Below the pieces are notes generated by a model that was not told the DNA's origin, did not search any database, and saw nothing but the letters and a program-made list of their open reading frames with translations. Below are positions 9,295 to 21,051 of a DNA stretch of 64,000 bases, one piece after another; the stretch's first letter is position 1; each line of letters opens with the position of its first letter. Location: contig WOFQ01000005.1 in NCBI GenBank assembly GCA_012184525.1, positions 1-64,000 of the forward strand, given 5' to 3'. The translations under genes and the position numbers were made by a program. This stretch comes from Xenoacremonium recifei. Taxonomy: Eukaryota; Ascomycota; Sordariomycetes; Hypocreales; Nectriaceae.

Positions 9295-11150
9295 ATGGCG
9301 AACGCTAGCAGTAAACTCCCAGTCGATGCCCTCGCAGAACACGATGAGACGCCAGCAAAAGACAAAGCCAACATCGATATCGAGTTGCTCGGGCAGAATA
9401 TTCCATACGGGCCCAGTGGGGTTAGAGGAATCCTTTCATCTGGCCCGTATATTCTGACTTCTTCGTTCTTGGCATCTCTGGGTGGCTTCTCGTTCGGTTA
9501 TGATCAGGGTGTCATGGGCATCATCAACGTCCTTCCGCAATTTCACGCAGCAATTCCAGAAGCAAAATCAGCATTCGCTAAAGGTTTCATGACCGGTATG
9601 CTCTTACTCGGTGCTTTCATTGGCTGCTGGTTCTACCCGTATATCTCCGACCGGTGGTCCAGAAAGAGGGCTCTCCTCCTAAGTTCGATCATCTTCACCA
9701 TTGGTGGAATCATTCAGACCGCAGCAAAAAACTACGGCACAATTGTTGCAGGCCGGACAATTGGAGGTATTGGAACAGGAACGCTTGCTCTGGGTGCTCC
9801 TATGGTATGTTGCAAAATATAATCTGTCAATCTCTCTCTACTAATTTACTTGCAGTACATCTCCGAAGTATCCCCGCCTCACCTCCGTGGAACACTCCTT
9901 GTTTTAGAATCTGTTGCAATCGTAGGCGGGGTGACAATTGCATACTGGATCACCTATGCATGCAAAGACATCGCAGGCGAAGCCTCGTGGCGCGTGCCTT
10001 TCGCACTTCAGCTGCCCTCTGCCCTCATCCTTGGCGGAGTAATCCAACTCTTTCCCTACTCGCCTCGCTGGCTTGCAATGCAGGATAGATATGAAGAATG
10101 TTTGGACAGTCTATGCAGGCTACGGAAGCTTCCGGCTTCAGATGAGCGTGTCCGAGCTGAGTACAGAGGCATCCTTGCCGAGGTCAAATTCCAGGCTGTG
10201 ATTCTGGAACGCCGCCATCCCGGAGTCCGCGGCTTTAAGTTGGAGATCGTGCAATGGTTGGACCTCTTTACTATCAAGCGATGGAGGCGCACGGCAGTTG
10301 GTGCAGGGTGCGCGTTCTTTCAACAGTGGCAAGGAGTTAACGTTGAGTTTATGCTTCCATATGCACCTCTAAAGTCACTACTAACACAGTTTTGCGAAAT
10401 CAGGCATTCATATACTATGCACCGACCCTTTTCCGGAACATTGGTCAATCTGACAACATGTCACTCATCCTATCCGGAATTTTTAATGCACTGCAGATCG
10501 TCGGTGTGTGTATTGCATTTATGCTGATTGACAGGATCGGTCGGAGACCGCTTGCTATTGGTGGTGGCATTGGTAACATGACTTGCTTTGTGATCATCGC
10601 AGCACTCGTTGGTAGGTATGAAGGCCGATGGTCTGAGAACACAAGCGCAGGATGGGCTTGCGTTGCCATGGCCTTCCTTTTTATTGTCGTCTTTGGCGCC
10701 TCGTACTCTCCACTCGGATGGGCTCTTCCGCCAGAGGTATTTCCCGTTGGCATCCGCTCGAAGGGTGTCGCCTTCTCGGTTGCTGTCAATTGGCTCTCAA
10801 ACTTTACAGTGTCAGTATAGGATCGTCATCTGGGAGTGTACATGGTTTAACTTACGGCATCTCAGAGGCGTCGTTACCCCACCTATGATTGAGAGCATCA
10901 AGTTCGGAACATATGTGTTTTATGCCTGTTTCTGCGGCTTAGCGGCCATCTGGGCCTTCTTCCTCGTTCCAGAGGTATTCCGCGCCGTTGAGCGAAGAAA
11001 GACGATGATACTGATAGTTTACAGACTATGGGAAAGACCCTCGAGCAAATGGATGAAGCGTTCGGCGATCTTAGTGGTCATGAGGAGCAAGAGATTATGA
11101 GAGAGATCATGGAAAACCAAGTTATGACAGAAGAACAGACACCTGTGTGA
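9295..11150 (+). CDS. MFS sugar-type transporter
   Basis: A 12-helix plasma-membrane permease of the major facilitator superfamily, sugar porter family. Exons are 9295-9804, 9856-10341, 10404-10810, 10866-10974 and 11025-11150, giving 545 residues. Family signatures in order: GGFSFGYDQGVMG in helix 1, DRWSRKR in the first cytoplasmic loop, IGGIGTGTLALGAPMYISE around the first splice junction, SPRWL before the central loop, FFQQWQGVNAFIYYAPTLF across the second intron, DRIGRRPL, PPEVFPVGIRSKG and the C-terminal PETMGKTLEQMDE. An in-frame GTG-to-ATG extension exists upstream (from 9208), but the ATG at 9295 lies in better context and directly precedes a typical hydrophilic N-terminus. Placed between a sugar/cyclitol-type dehydrogenase and a Zn(II)2Cys6 regulator, it probably imports the substrate of that set. 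Hexose, lactose and inositol specificity cannot be told apart here. Confidence 0.93.
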
Positions 11151-11860
11151 AGGGCTTTTGAATAACACGTGATTGCTTTTGGCATCCTCCGTCTCGTCCC
11201 AGCAGAGTCTTTGCTAGACGACCCTTTTTCAACGCTGGTTCACCTGGAAGGTAGTCTTATTGTACTTCTCGATTTTTGTCGTGTCAGTTTGTGAGGAGAT
11301 TGAGACAGAACTGTATTCGAATGCCCCAGAAGGCTTAGGCCATTACCGATGAATCTTTGTGATAAGACATGTTTCGTTATGTTTCGTTAATACGGATGCC
11401 CTTTCGCGTCCAGAGTCTAAAACTGGGGGACTCTTCTCAACTACAGATTATGTCGCTGAGTGCAGGGTTGAGGGCTCTCAGGGTGCTGACTCCTTTCATG
11501 AGCATGAATAATACTGTCCAGATGTCGTTCGCATATCGGATCCTAACTCGGACAGTCCGGCGCACCCCATGTGACGACGGATCAACCCTGATCCATCGCG
11601 TCGGTCGGCTATTCGCCCGACCCCGCATATCTTGTTTCTTTACGCAACCTCAACGTGAGAATTGATGAATCAACTCTGAGAGCTTTTTGCTCCTCAAAGT
11701 CTACCTGCAGCTAACCAATAAGCTGATACCGACGGGACAGTCTCAGAACGTCTTGGCCTATCGAACATGGTCGTCGTCATCTAAGCGACGCATGATCAAC
11801 CTGCCTGCCTGGCTCCGCATTTTCTCTTTCCATTTCCCCGACAGCGCCCTCGTTGCGAAT
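11151..11860. other. Intergenic
   Basis: No gene recognised. The short open frames here have no coding character. The last 200 bp serve as leader/promoter of the regulator starting at 11861. Confidence 0.4.
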
Positions 11861-13663
11861 ATGCAAGACAACGAAAATGCCGCTCTCGAGAAACCAAGCC
11901 AACCCTGCCGAGCTTGCAAGTCCCGCCATCGGAAGTGCGACTGGGATGAAGATGGCTGTCTACAATGTAGGACTGCCGGTATTGATTGCATACGCCAGCC
12001 GTCGCTCAAGTTCCGCTATCACCCAAAGCAGAAAGCTTTGTCTCGCGCCTCCTCGAGATTATGGCACCCGTGTCCGTTACCACAAGGACCGGCAGAGTTC
12101 TATGACGAAACCCCGGAGTTGCGCGATATGTACAAAGAGGAAACCCTGATCCTGATCATGAATGAGTCTGAATGGAGGGGCCGACCTTCGCTTTCACAGG
12201 GGCTGTTGAGCCAGGGAGCATCCGCAGAGAGCGCCACGGCAGAGAGTGTGACCAACAGCGACGCCACATCTCACTGCGCAGAAGAGGTCATGTCCCTGGA
12301 ATACCTGGCAGACGACACATCACCTCTGACTGAGCAATTGGTAGAGGAAGTCGCAGCTCTGAATGAGCAGGTGATCGATGAAGTTTTGCCTCTGAATCCA
12401 GTCGAGGCGCTCCTCATCCGCAACTTTACCGATCACATGGCTCTATGGACCGATATCGCGGATCCCTTTCGAACCTTCGAGACCGTTGTATCCCGACTGG
12501 CCTTCACAGATCTCATTATTCGATACGCCATCTGTGCCTTTTCAGCGCGCCATTTCCACAGATGTCGTGATGACGAAGATGGTGACAGCCAGGCTTTGGA
12601 CTACCAGAATCGATGTCTCAATCTCCTTATACCATCCATGTCCGGCGACCATAAGATCACCGAGAGTGTCTTGACGGCTGTCGCACTGTTGAGACAGAAT
12701 GAGGAAATGGACGGTCAGTAAAACGTTTTATTTCCATCATACCCTCAAATTCACGTGCAGTCTGTATCGAGTTGGACTCTAAGCGCCCTCCCTCGTGTTG
12801 CACGCTGGAAGTGAACTTCCAAGATACTACACTTATCCATACTCTGAATTGGGTGTACAAACTACTTATCGAACGAAAACTGACACCGAATAGAAGATGA
12901 TCATCGCTTCCACTTGGAAGGGACCTCTCGAATATTGAGCATGGTCCCAGAGTATTCGACTATGGGCGGTGTTGGCGAAGCCGCATGCTGGCTATGTCTC
13001 AGAGAAGATATTTACGTCTCGCTGACAACGCAAACGCCGATCAAGACCACGCTCGATTGCTTCCCTGATTCTGCCTCCATCCGTCGAAATGACGATTATT
13101 CCTGGGCCAGTCAGTCAATCCTGAATCTTGCGTTCCTCCTGAAATGCGCATTCTGTGAACCAAGGAACCCTTCGGATCTGGCTCTATCGGAAGCCCGGAT
13201 CGCAGACTGGAACGTATCCAAACCAGCGTCTTACGAACCCATCTACTTCAGAGCCCGATCTAGAGAAGAGGGTTACTGCTTTCCAGAGGTCTGGATGCTG
13301 CTACCATACCATGCCGTCGGGTTACAATATTACCACATAGCCCAGATTGTTCTGAATGCAATAGGACCACGAGATGTAATCCACACACATAAATATCTTG
13401 CTGACAGCAGAGCGACGGCACGGAAAATTCGGCATCATCTGTTTATGGTGCTGGGATTGGCCACATCGAATGAGAGGGCCGAGAATACCTGGTTCACCGC
13501 GAGGCACTGTTTGTCTGTATGGGGAGCTTACTTGCGCCACCCGACCGATCAAACTGCTGTGCTTGACTTTCTCGAAAAATGGCGCCGGCGCTCTGGCTGG
13601 GAAACCTCAGCGCTCGTCGAATCTCTCCGGCGACAGTGGCGTGAGAACAATGAAGACGATTGA
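11861..13663 (+). CDS. Zn(II)2Cys6 transcription factor
   Basis: A fungal binuclear zinc-cluster regulator with a C-terminal fungal-specific regulatory domain. Exons are 11861-12713 and 12894-13663, giving 540 residues. The zinc cluster is complete: Cys16, Cys19, Cys26, Cys33, Cys36 and Cys43 (CX2C X6 C X6 C X2 C X6 C), followed by a basic segment. The 180-nt intron is long for this window. It was chosen because it joins EEMD to EDDHRFHLEGTSRIL, the continuity typical of this family. A shorter 47-nt intron inside it (12714-12760) gives an alternative exon, but I found no second intron that restores the frame. An acidic, Leu/Glu-rich linker (about 125-180) precedes the regulatory domain, which has the GGVGEAACWLCLREDIYVSL segment common to this group. 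It probably regulates the adjacent transporter and dehydrogenase genes; that is inference from position. Confidence 0.9.
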
Positions 13664-14203
13664 ATATGTCAGCCTTACAGTCTGGGTGGTGTCCCTCCTT
13701 GGGTTGCGGTACGGCTACACGGTAGTATGAGTGTTCAACATCTTCGATCAAACCTAATGGCAACAACCGATCGTGTACTATACGTCATATATCATATATT
13801 CGGATTCATATAGTTACCGAGCCAGTCAGTATTTGCTTCATGATTCTGGGATCGATCTTGGCTGACAAGACATGCAGCGTGTCCCGCCCATCTCTAACAA
13901 CCCGTCACTACAAAACCTTATCTATTTTCAATTATGATGTGGGTAAGCGGCTAAGGCTAGCCTTATTCGCTGTGTTGAAACTGACTGGCCTCGACAACGA
14001 CTAGGAGTCAATAAGGTACGTATCGACGAGGCAGACTTCAATCTGCGTCGTCGAATGAAGAGTCGCCGATCCACAAATTGGGGGTTTCCCATGTTGTGAG
14101 ATGACCTGACGCCAATCGGCCCACAACGTTCTGCCAAAGTGCTAATTCCCTTGTGGATGCATGTCTCACCGCCTTCCTGGGTTGTCCAAGCCCCTGACAG
14201 AAG

Positions 14204-14936
14204 CTAGACGAACGCCGCGCGTTCAGCATTGAGACAAGCTTTTTATGTACCGACGATGTCGCGGCAATCCACCCAATCGCGCTGACGAGGAATGGGCGCA
14301 TCGCGGCACAGCCTCCTGCAGGCGACGACTATGTCTTCAGGGGGTACATTGTCGACGCTGATGACGAAGAAGGTTTCAGACGGATTCAGGACTTGCCACC
14401 ACCTTATGCTAGAATATGGTTCCTAACTTGGGCACGATGTTGAAAAAGAGGATGACGATACAAGCCAAGAAGACATGCCACAGAGCAAGTCTCCTTTACG
14501 CTTGTCAGAAGTTTCAGCAGTGTCTGGGGTAAGAGACGAAACTCTTGGAGGCATGTTTCTCCAAACAATACCCTGGTCTTCTCAAAGCGCGTCAGAACTT
14601 GCAGAGACCCGAAACGTTTTTGGAAGATTTTCAGTACGTAGCGGCAACAAAAACAATGCTTGATTGAGCATGTGATAGTTTATGGCGATCCCTGTCTCGT
14701 GCTGTATGAAACTGGGGATGCTCAGTGACTGAACTACCCATTCTAATTTTCGACGTCAATCTCAATTACTGATATCGCGACAACCCTTGTTTCCCCAGCT
14801 CGGAAGCGATGCTTATTTCTGCATCGATGGTGACCAGACCACGTGGAGATATGACTTTCTTGACACAACGGCAAGGCTGGCTACTTTTTTCATCATTGAA
14901 GAAGCGCCAGAAGCCGCGCAATTATCATGTTTCTAG
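14204..14936 (+). pseudogene. Probable decayed gene, unrecognised
   Basis: Three plus-strand pieces look protein-coding but do not join in one frame. Bases 14204-14443 contain 79 open codons with motifs such as GDDYVFRGYIVDADDEEGF and PPPYARIWFLTW. Bases about 14433-14663 hold an acidic and then Ser-rich stretch including EKEDDDTSQEDMPQSKS, in another frame. Bases 14799-14936 hold 45 codons (GSDAYFCIDGDQTTWRYDF and on) after a good acceptor TTTCCCCAG. A frameshifted remnant of a gene of about 250 residues is the simplest reading. I cannot name a family. An undetected multi-exon gene is the alternative. Confidence 0.3.
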
Positions 14937-15280
14937 TTTCGTTGACAAATGGAGACTGAATATGGGGCTTGTCGGGCGTGAATTCTTCGGAGGGTTAACG
15001 GCCCCACATCAGGCCGGTTCAAGATCTGCAGCTGGTGAGTCTGTTCGTAATCACTTCGCCGGGGCCGCGTCTCCTTCGTCCTATGGCCGGGCCCTCGGTG
15101 CTCAGCTTGCGGGACATCGGTATCATGATGGAGCAAAGAGTGGGTGATCCCTGGCGACGCGTATGTCACCTACGTATCTGGTGCCAGGGCAGTTGAAATG
15201 TCAAAAACGCAGTACACCGCGCGACGACACTCGGGGACATCGAGGCGTGTATTCGTTTTCTTTGAGTTTTTGCAGTTACG

Positions 15281-17279
15281 ATGGTTCTTTTCTTTGCGTC
15301 TCTATGTATTGCCGCTCTTTTTACTGCAGCCCGCGGTGATTTCATTTCAACAGACTACGATGCATACAACAGTGGCGTCCTGGGCCATCGCCCCCATAAC
15401 GAGTTTCATTCGAGTCCGGAATTCTCGCCTGTACTACAGGTCAACATCTGGAACAAGAGTGCAATGTCCGACATAGGATCACATATTTTCCTTCGACATG
15501 ATGGCAATCATACAATCCCGTTGGCCTCCCCGCTTGTACTTAGCACCGACGACTTGAGTGTGGTCTATATGAACAGATCATTCGAGAATGTTTTCAACGT
15601 CCGCATTCAAGAGAACTTTGGGAAGCGATATCTGACATTCTGGGAGGGTAAGAAAGGGGGTGGTGTCGGAGATGGATACGGGCTGGTTTATGATGATAAC
15701 TATCGTCTCGTCTACACGATATCAGCACAAAACATCTCTTCACACACGGACCTACACGAGTTCCAATTCACAGGCCACGGGACTGTTTTGGTCACAGGCG
15801 TTGACAAAGTCTGGGAAAGAACAGTGGGCTGGAAATGGAAAGGCTGGGCCGGGTCAACGCCACAGCGCGTCTTGGATGCGGTGTTCCAAGAGATCGATCT
15901 TGAGACAAATGAGGTGCTGTTCAGTTGGAGGGCGCTCGATCACATCAGCCCGATGGATTCGTTCGAGCCACCAGGGGTCGAGTGGGACGCTTTCCATATG
16001 AACAGCATCCAGAAAGTAAACTTTTCTTTACTCCCCGGTCCTGGGAACGTTATGCTAATGTGACTTAAAGACTCAGGCCGGCAATTACCTTATATCGATC
16101 CGTCATATTCACTCCATCTTGCTCATTGATGGCAAGACAGGAGAAATTATTTGGAGACTTGGTGGGAAAGGAAACGTTTTCACTGAGCTCCCTCCAGCAA
16201 AGGGGGCGGATCCTCTCGCACTTGTGCTGAGTATGGGCTGGCAGCATCACGCTCGCTACGTGCCGGGTACCAGCGAAACTCAGATGACTTTTTTTGATAA
16301 CCACGGAAAGGTTACTACACACGAAGAATGTGAAGCGGACTGCTCACGTGGTTTACACATTGCGATCGATGACACCGTCTCGCCTCCCACCGTCCGACTC
16401 CTACGAGAATACCACCACCCGTCGCATCTCCAAGCTCAAAGCCAAGGCAGCATCCAGCCTCTGTGCCCAGAGGAAGATGATTTGGGTAATGTCTTTATAG
16501 GTTGGGGGCGTTGCCCGACTTTCACCGAGCATCTCTCCTCCGGGGAGACTGTCTTCGATGTACAGTTCTCTCCATGGCACAGTCACGAAATCCCGGATGC
16601 GCTAGACAACTACCGGGCATTCCGGATGGACTGGTCAGCTACACCTTGGTGGGATCCTTCAATGGCACTGAGGAAAAACTCGAACGGAACTCTGCTGGTT
16701 TATGTCAGTTGGAATGGTGCAACCGAGGTCCGGCAATGGGTTTTACGAGGGAGTGTTGGTGATGTTGGTGGTGCACACGGCACCAAAGATGAACTCGCGA
16801 GGTCTTCACGAACAGGTTTTGAAACCAAACTCGAGGTAAAGAATCCGCAATCTCGATATTTATGGGTGGAAGCTCTGGACAAGCACGGGAGTGTTATTGG
16901 CTCCACTGAAGTCCATCTATTGAACATGACGAGTCTGTCAGTGGTAACAGAGGCTGAAGAAGTCGACCAAGGGGAGTCTTCCGGTGACGCTTATGAAGAA
17001 GATCAAGAAGAAGTTGAGCAAGCGTCGAAGGTGGCCGGCATTCTATTTGGCGTTGGCCTGGGATTGGGTCTCATTGCTACGATAGTGGCATCGTTGATTA
17101 TTCTCATTCGCCGACGGCAAAGAGGCTACCGTCGCTTGAATGACAACGAGCTTGCAAAGTCGGGTCCAGACTCGGACAGAAATACATTTCGGCATATTGT
17201 GTCTGAGATGGCTGAGGCTGGAGGAGAGGACGGCAGTTTAGATGAGACTAGACGGTTAAGATTATCAGAAGAACAATGA
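15281..17279 (+). CDS. Arylsulfotransferase-like (ASST) secretory-pathway membrane protein
   Basis: Two exons, 15281-16015 and 16071-17279, give 647 residues. A cleavable signal peptide is likely at 1-19 (hydrophobic FFASLCIAALF core ending AARG). The central part has the repeated beta-propeller-like pattern of the fungal arylsulfotransferase family, including EWDAFHMNSI before the intron and HSILLIDGKTGEIIWRLGG just after it, and later GWQHHARYVPG and FDNHG. Near residues 566-591 a Gly/Leu/Ile-rich membrane helix is followed by the basic stop-transfer RRRQRGYRRL, so it is a type I membrane protein with the large domain outside the cytosol and a short acidic tail. Several N-glycosylation sequons are visible. 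Bacterial ASST enzymes move sulfate between phenols; for the fungal proteins this activity is assumed rather than shown. Confidence 0.85.
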
Positions 17280-17564
17280 CATCACGACGAATTTGCATAT
17301 TGCTTTGACCTACTTAGCTATAGTACGGTAGACACGGCTTACTGAAACACGCTTCCAGGTTCTTAAGAACAATCACAGGGTACTTCACTGGTCAGTTTTC
17401 AATGCTGAAAGGCAAATTTGATGAAATTGCGTTCTTCTTTATTCATGAATGCAAAAGACAAGTAAATACGCACGGTCTTCAGCTCGAACTCTCCAGGCAC
17501 GTACTTGAAAAATTCTCTACTTCATGGAAAAGATTAAATGCAGAGCACGAACACGAGAGGCCTG

Positions 17565-20222
17565 CTATCGAACAGGACCCCTGATCGAATACATTGCTTT
17601 AGTCATGACTTTCGAAATGTTCCTCGCCATCTCAGACTTCCTTCCCAGGCACCATAGTGCTCGTGTACACCATTCAGCTCGCCGCAGGCTATCCTGGAAA
17701 TCCTCGCTTTCATGACCTAATATTGCACCGGCGTGTTGTTTGAATTCCTCTGCCGCGTCGAGATGGAACAGACTAGCTTTTGCGAAAGCCCTGATGAGAA
17801 TTACAGTCCAAGGTTCCGTCAATAACGGGCCTTCGTTGACGGCAAAATGGTAGTCTGGTAGTTGAGCCATAGCTTCTTCAGCTTCACGTATGACTTTGGG
17901 CGTTGTCACCCACGCGAGGTCAGAAAGCTCAATAGCACTAGCTTTCCGGATTCTAGCCGCCATCCTTGCATTACTTCTTGCCTTGCTTGCTTCTTTGGTT
18001 CCGAGTCCGTTTTCGTCAATAAAGTCCAGCAGGTCTGCGAGCATTAGAGATGCAAGATGCCAAGGGACGGCAATGCAGAAGAACCAGCTTTTGATGCGCG
18101 GAGGAACTGTATCGTAATGCTTGACAAGGTCTCGGAAAAAGGACCCATGTGTCATATTCCAATATCGATAGACCAGCGTTGTCTGCTTGATGATTGCTTC
18201 GATTTGCCCGCTCGTATCTCTCTTGCGTAGTGCATTCTGGAGGTAGGATACGTGCCTGAAGATCAAGATTTTGACAGGAGCAGAGCGCGCGACGGCTTGC
18301 ATAGCTTCATCGTATGAGCAAGGCCAACTCGTAACAAGATTAGGCTTCTCTGGGTTGTCCTGTATAAAATGATCGACGTCCCAGCGATGGCGAAGCTGCT
18401 CTGCCGACAAATTCTTCAGCATATCGGAAGGTGATTCCTTCGCATCCTCGTGTTGACATTCTTCGTCAGCTAGAGACACCGGTCGCTCATTCATTGACGA
18501 CGACACCGTGTCAAACATGACGGCAAGCCAATAAAGCAGACCGATTGTACGTCTGTCTTCATTTGTAAATCTTTTGATACGGCTTTGCGTTTGTTTCTGT
18601 TGAACAAATCCAAGCTCGCTAGCTTCGAAACGGAATTTGAGAGCATGCATCTTGCGAGTCGCACGCTCTAAATAGACATGAGGTCCTTCCTGGGCCAAGA
18701 TCTCAAGGATGATAGGTAAGGTGGAATCTTTGACACTTGTACTTTGATCCTCAGGTACTCCAAGATCTGGAATATTGTCATCGTGGCTCGCCCATGGTTT
18801 CTGGGTGAGCCCAAATATGAGCTCCGCGTATACAACCCTGTATGACTCCAACTCGGCGACATCTTGTAATGCACGCTTTGCCTGCTCCCAGACTGATTGC
18901 TGGAAACTTTCCTCAAATTGCTCATTGAGTGCATCGGCAAGATCATCGGTTGGCGCTGAGTCAAACGCATCCCAGGTGGAGGGACACTTTTCACTGCGGC
19001 GCCTGCCCTGTGACCATTGAGTTGTGAAAGCCATGATAGCAGTGTCGAGGGCCTTTGATGCAGCCAGGCTCTCAGCTCTCGTTAACCTTATCATCTTGGT
19101 CGAATGAGCAACTCGATCTAGCTGAACAACTCGGCGGTACATTCGATTCGACCAGGCTGCTCCCCAGTCAGACGGGACCATCGACTTTTGTGCATGTTTG
19201 TCTGTGTGTCTCGGATTGGCATTTCCTGGCGACAAGCAATCCAGCTTGATTTGCATCTTGTACGGGCACGTATCTTCGGCAAGCCAGCATGCTAGGTTGT
19301 TCTCAAGCACATCGTGGTAAATCCTCAAGAGGCTCTCTGTGATGAGATGCTTATTGGAGGTTTCCATGACGGCTGAATTGATACCAAGTGGCGACACTGG
19401 TAAGAGATGGGAGAATCCTGCCCAGTCATCGCACTGTCGCTGTGCGGTCCGCTTTCTTGTCTTATTATTCTCCGCCTGTGATCCAGTTTGAGTGCTAGGG
19501 GTAGACTGTTGAGGCAAGAAGCAGCTCTCTGCAAAGTCCCACAGAGCCTGGATGTCGAATTCTTGCGATCCGGAGTATGTGGTCGAGTTATCAAAACTGT
19601 TGGATCTTTGTTGAGACGTTTGACCTAGGGTGTCGGAGATTGCTTCAGACGGTTGGCTATTTGAGGCACTATCTGGAGTCTCCAGAGCGAAATTAAGACA
19701 TTCATCGAGGGGGATGTCTTGGAAGAGCGTTGCAGGATCCTCCATTCTAGGAAAGGGCGCATCCCAGGAGAGTGCATGTTGATTTGGAGAAGGAGTTTCG
19801 AGCAAATTTAAAATGGCAGCAGAGCTTAGATCATGGCTAATGGTGGTGTATGACGACGGCATCGAGCCATGGTTGCTGGAGGTCTTTTTCCTCTTTGAAA
19901 AAGCCTCGCTGGTAGCCGACGATTGGGAAGATGCAGTCTCTGATGGTAGAGGATGAAGTCGGCCCCAGTTTGGATTCAGAGGGCATCGCTTTCTCGTCTT
20001 TGTGCAGTAGGAACAGGGAATGATATCTGTCTTGTCTCCAGGGCCTAGAGATGTCAGTCCAATGCTAACCCGACTGCCGTAAGTGTAGGATGAGAACTCA
20101 CGAGCACGGTTCAATTCCGGAGAAAGGTGTCCGCTGTTGAGGATGAAGCCATCACAGGCTTTCTTGGACCGTCGACAGTGCTCGCACGAGTGGTTTTGCC
20201 GCCTCACCCTGATGTCTGACAT
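17565..20222 (-). CDS. Zn(II)2Cys6 transcription factor with a long inter-cysteine loop
   Basis: A nuclear zinc-cluster regulator of 866 residues. Exons are 20222-20102 and 20044-17565. The intron 20045-20101 (57 nt, GTGAGT...CTAG) leaves the frame open, so an unspliced reading would insert 19 residues into the DNA-binding domain. Cysteines are at 13, 16, 23, 51, 54 and 61: CEHCRRSKKAC and CSYCTKTRKRC. The loop between the third and fourth Cys is 27 residues, much longer than the usual 5-12, but the flanking motifs fit a known subgroup of fungal regulators with long loops. An open extension upstream has only a GTG, so the ATG at 20222 is preferred. The middle is Ser/Thr/Gln-rich. The C-terminal half carries the fungal-specific regulatory domain. 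No target can be named; it is convergent with the ASST-like gene. Confidence 0.88.
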   Translation of the reverse strand: MSDIRVRRQNHSCEHCRRSKKACDGFILNSGHLSPELNRAREFSSYTYGSRVSIGLTSLGPGDKTDIIPCSYCTKTRKRCPLNPNWGRLHPLPSETASSQSSATSEAFSKRKKTSSNHGSMPSSYTTISHDLSSAAILNLLETPSPNQHALSWDAPFPRMEDPATLFQDIPLDECLNFALETPDSASNSQPSEAISDTLGQTSQQRSNSFDNSTTYSGSQEFDIQALWDFAESCFLPQQSTPSTQTGSQAENNKTRKRTAQRQCDDWAGFSHLLPVSPLGINSAVMETSNKHLITESLLRIYHDVLENNLACWLAEDTCPYKMQIKLDCLSPGNANPRHTDKHAQKSMVPSDWGAAWSNRMYRRVVQLDRVAHSTKMIRLTRAESLAASKALDTAIMAFTTQWSQGRRRSEKCPSTWDAFDSAPTDDLADALNEQFEESFQQSVWEQAKRALQDVAELESYRVVYAELIFGLTQKPWASHDDNIPDLGVPEDQSTSVKDSTLPIILEILAQEGPHVYLERATRKMHALKFRFEASELGFVQQKQTQSRIKRFTNEDRRTIGLLYWLAVMFDTVSSSMNERPVSLADEECQHEDAKESPSDMLKNLSAEQLRHRWDVDHFIQDNPEKPNLVTSWPCSYDEAMQAVARSAPVKILIFRHVSYLQNALRKRDTSGQIEAIIKQTTLVYRYWNMTHGSFFRDLVKHYDTVPPRIKSWFFCIAVPWHLASLMLADLLDFIDENGLGTKEASKARSNARMAARIRKASAIELSDLAWVTTPKVIREAEEAMAQLPDYHFAVNEGPLLTEPWTVILIRAFAKASLFHLDAAEEFKQHAGAILGHESEDFQDSLRRAEWCTRALWCLGRKSEMARNISKVMTKAMYSIRGPVR

Positions 20223-21051
20223 TTGAGGAGGATGATATGACGAAGTGCGGGTGATCCGTGTCTTGCGGGACTGGTGTGATAGTAGGGTGGGTGCAGTGGA
20301 TGTGAAAGGCGAGGGCAAGGCGGAGACAGACACCTTATCTACTTGATGGTAGTCAGTCTACCGGATTCCATTTCGCCGAGTCAGGTTTCCCCGCATTGCA
20401 CTAGCGATCGCCACAGTTACTGCCCCATCACGAGCAGTTTGTGTTGCAGTCTATTGGCGAGAAAATTGCGTCTTTGTGCGGACTAGGCCGATTGAAGCGT
20501 AGCAAGCACTGGTGCGGGGAAGAGTTTCTCCCTCCTACACGAGTCGAACACTGTACGTAGTCACATGGATTCGTGGGGGGAGGCCCGATTCGGTTATGGA
20601 TGGGGGTTGTTTACAGAGTAGGATCACATCACCGTAATTTAGATGAGGGATCCGAGTGGTTCAGATTAGGTCTCTGGATCCCTGATCCGAATTCCTCATC
20701 TAGGTTCCTTGATCAGATCTCTATGATTACGGTGAGGAACATGGGGTCAATTTCCATTGTCATCAAGGAGAAACATCTCCACGGGCAAGTCTTTTAACGA
20801 ATGGCCCCTTTGAATGTTTTGGACCGAAGTACTTGTGGCCTTCCTCCCGAAATCTTCCACGCACGGGTGTCGTATCATGTCATTGACAACCCGTGGGATT
20901 TAGTATTTTATGAGACAACGTCCCGTAAGAACACTCCTACATCAATGACTCCCCGAGCTTTCCGTCAGCAACTCTCTACCTTTGATCTCCATTCGAATCT
21001 GTTCCCAAGCCATATGTTTAAAAGCCCTGGCTCTTGAGTTCCTGAAGCCAG
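20223..21051. other. Intergenic between two minus-strand genes
   Basis: Apart from the inverted repeat at 20629-20735, no gene was recognised. Short open frames here lack coding character. Confidence 0.4.
20629..20735. repeat. Imperfect nested inverted repeat
   Basis: TCACCGTAAT at 20629-20638 is the exact reverse complement of 20726-20735, and TAGATGAGG at 20640-20648 is the exact reverse complement of 20694-20702. GGATCC occurs twice in the enclosed loop. The arms are offset by a 23-bp bulge on the right side. It lies about 400-500 bp upstream of the zinc-cluster gene start. Confidence 0.6.

Noticed and set aside
12761..12835. A possible extra exon inside the 180-nt intron of the regulator at 11861
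   Set aside because: The first 47-nt intron looks good, but no second donor restores the frame to the conserved downstream sequence.
20223..20333. A 37-residue N-terminal extension of the second zinc-cluster protein
   Set aside because: It would start at GTG; the ATG at 20222 begins the typical sequence before the zinc cluster.
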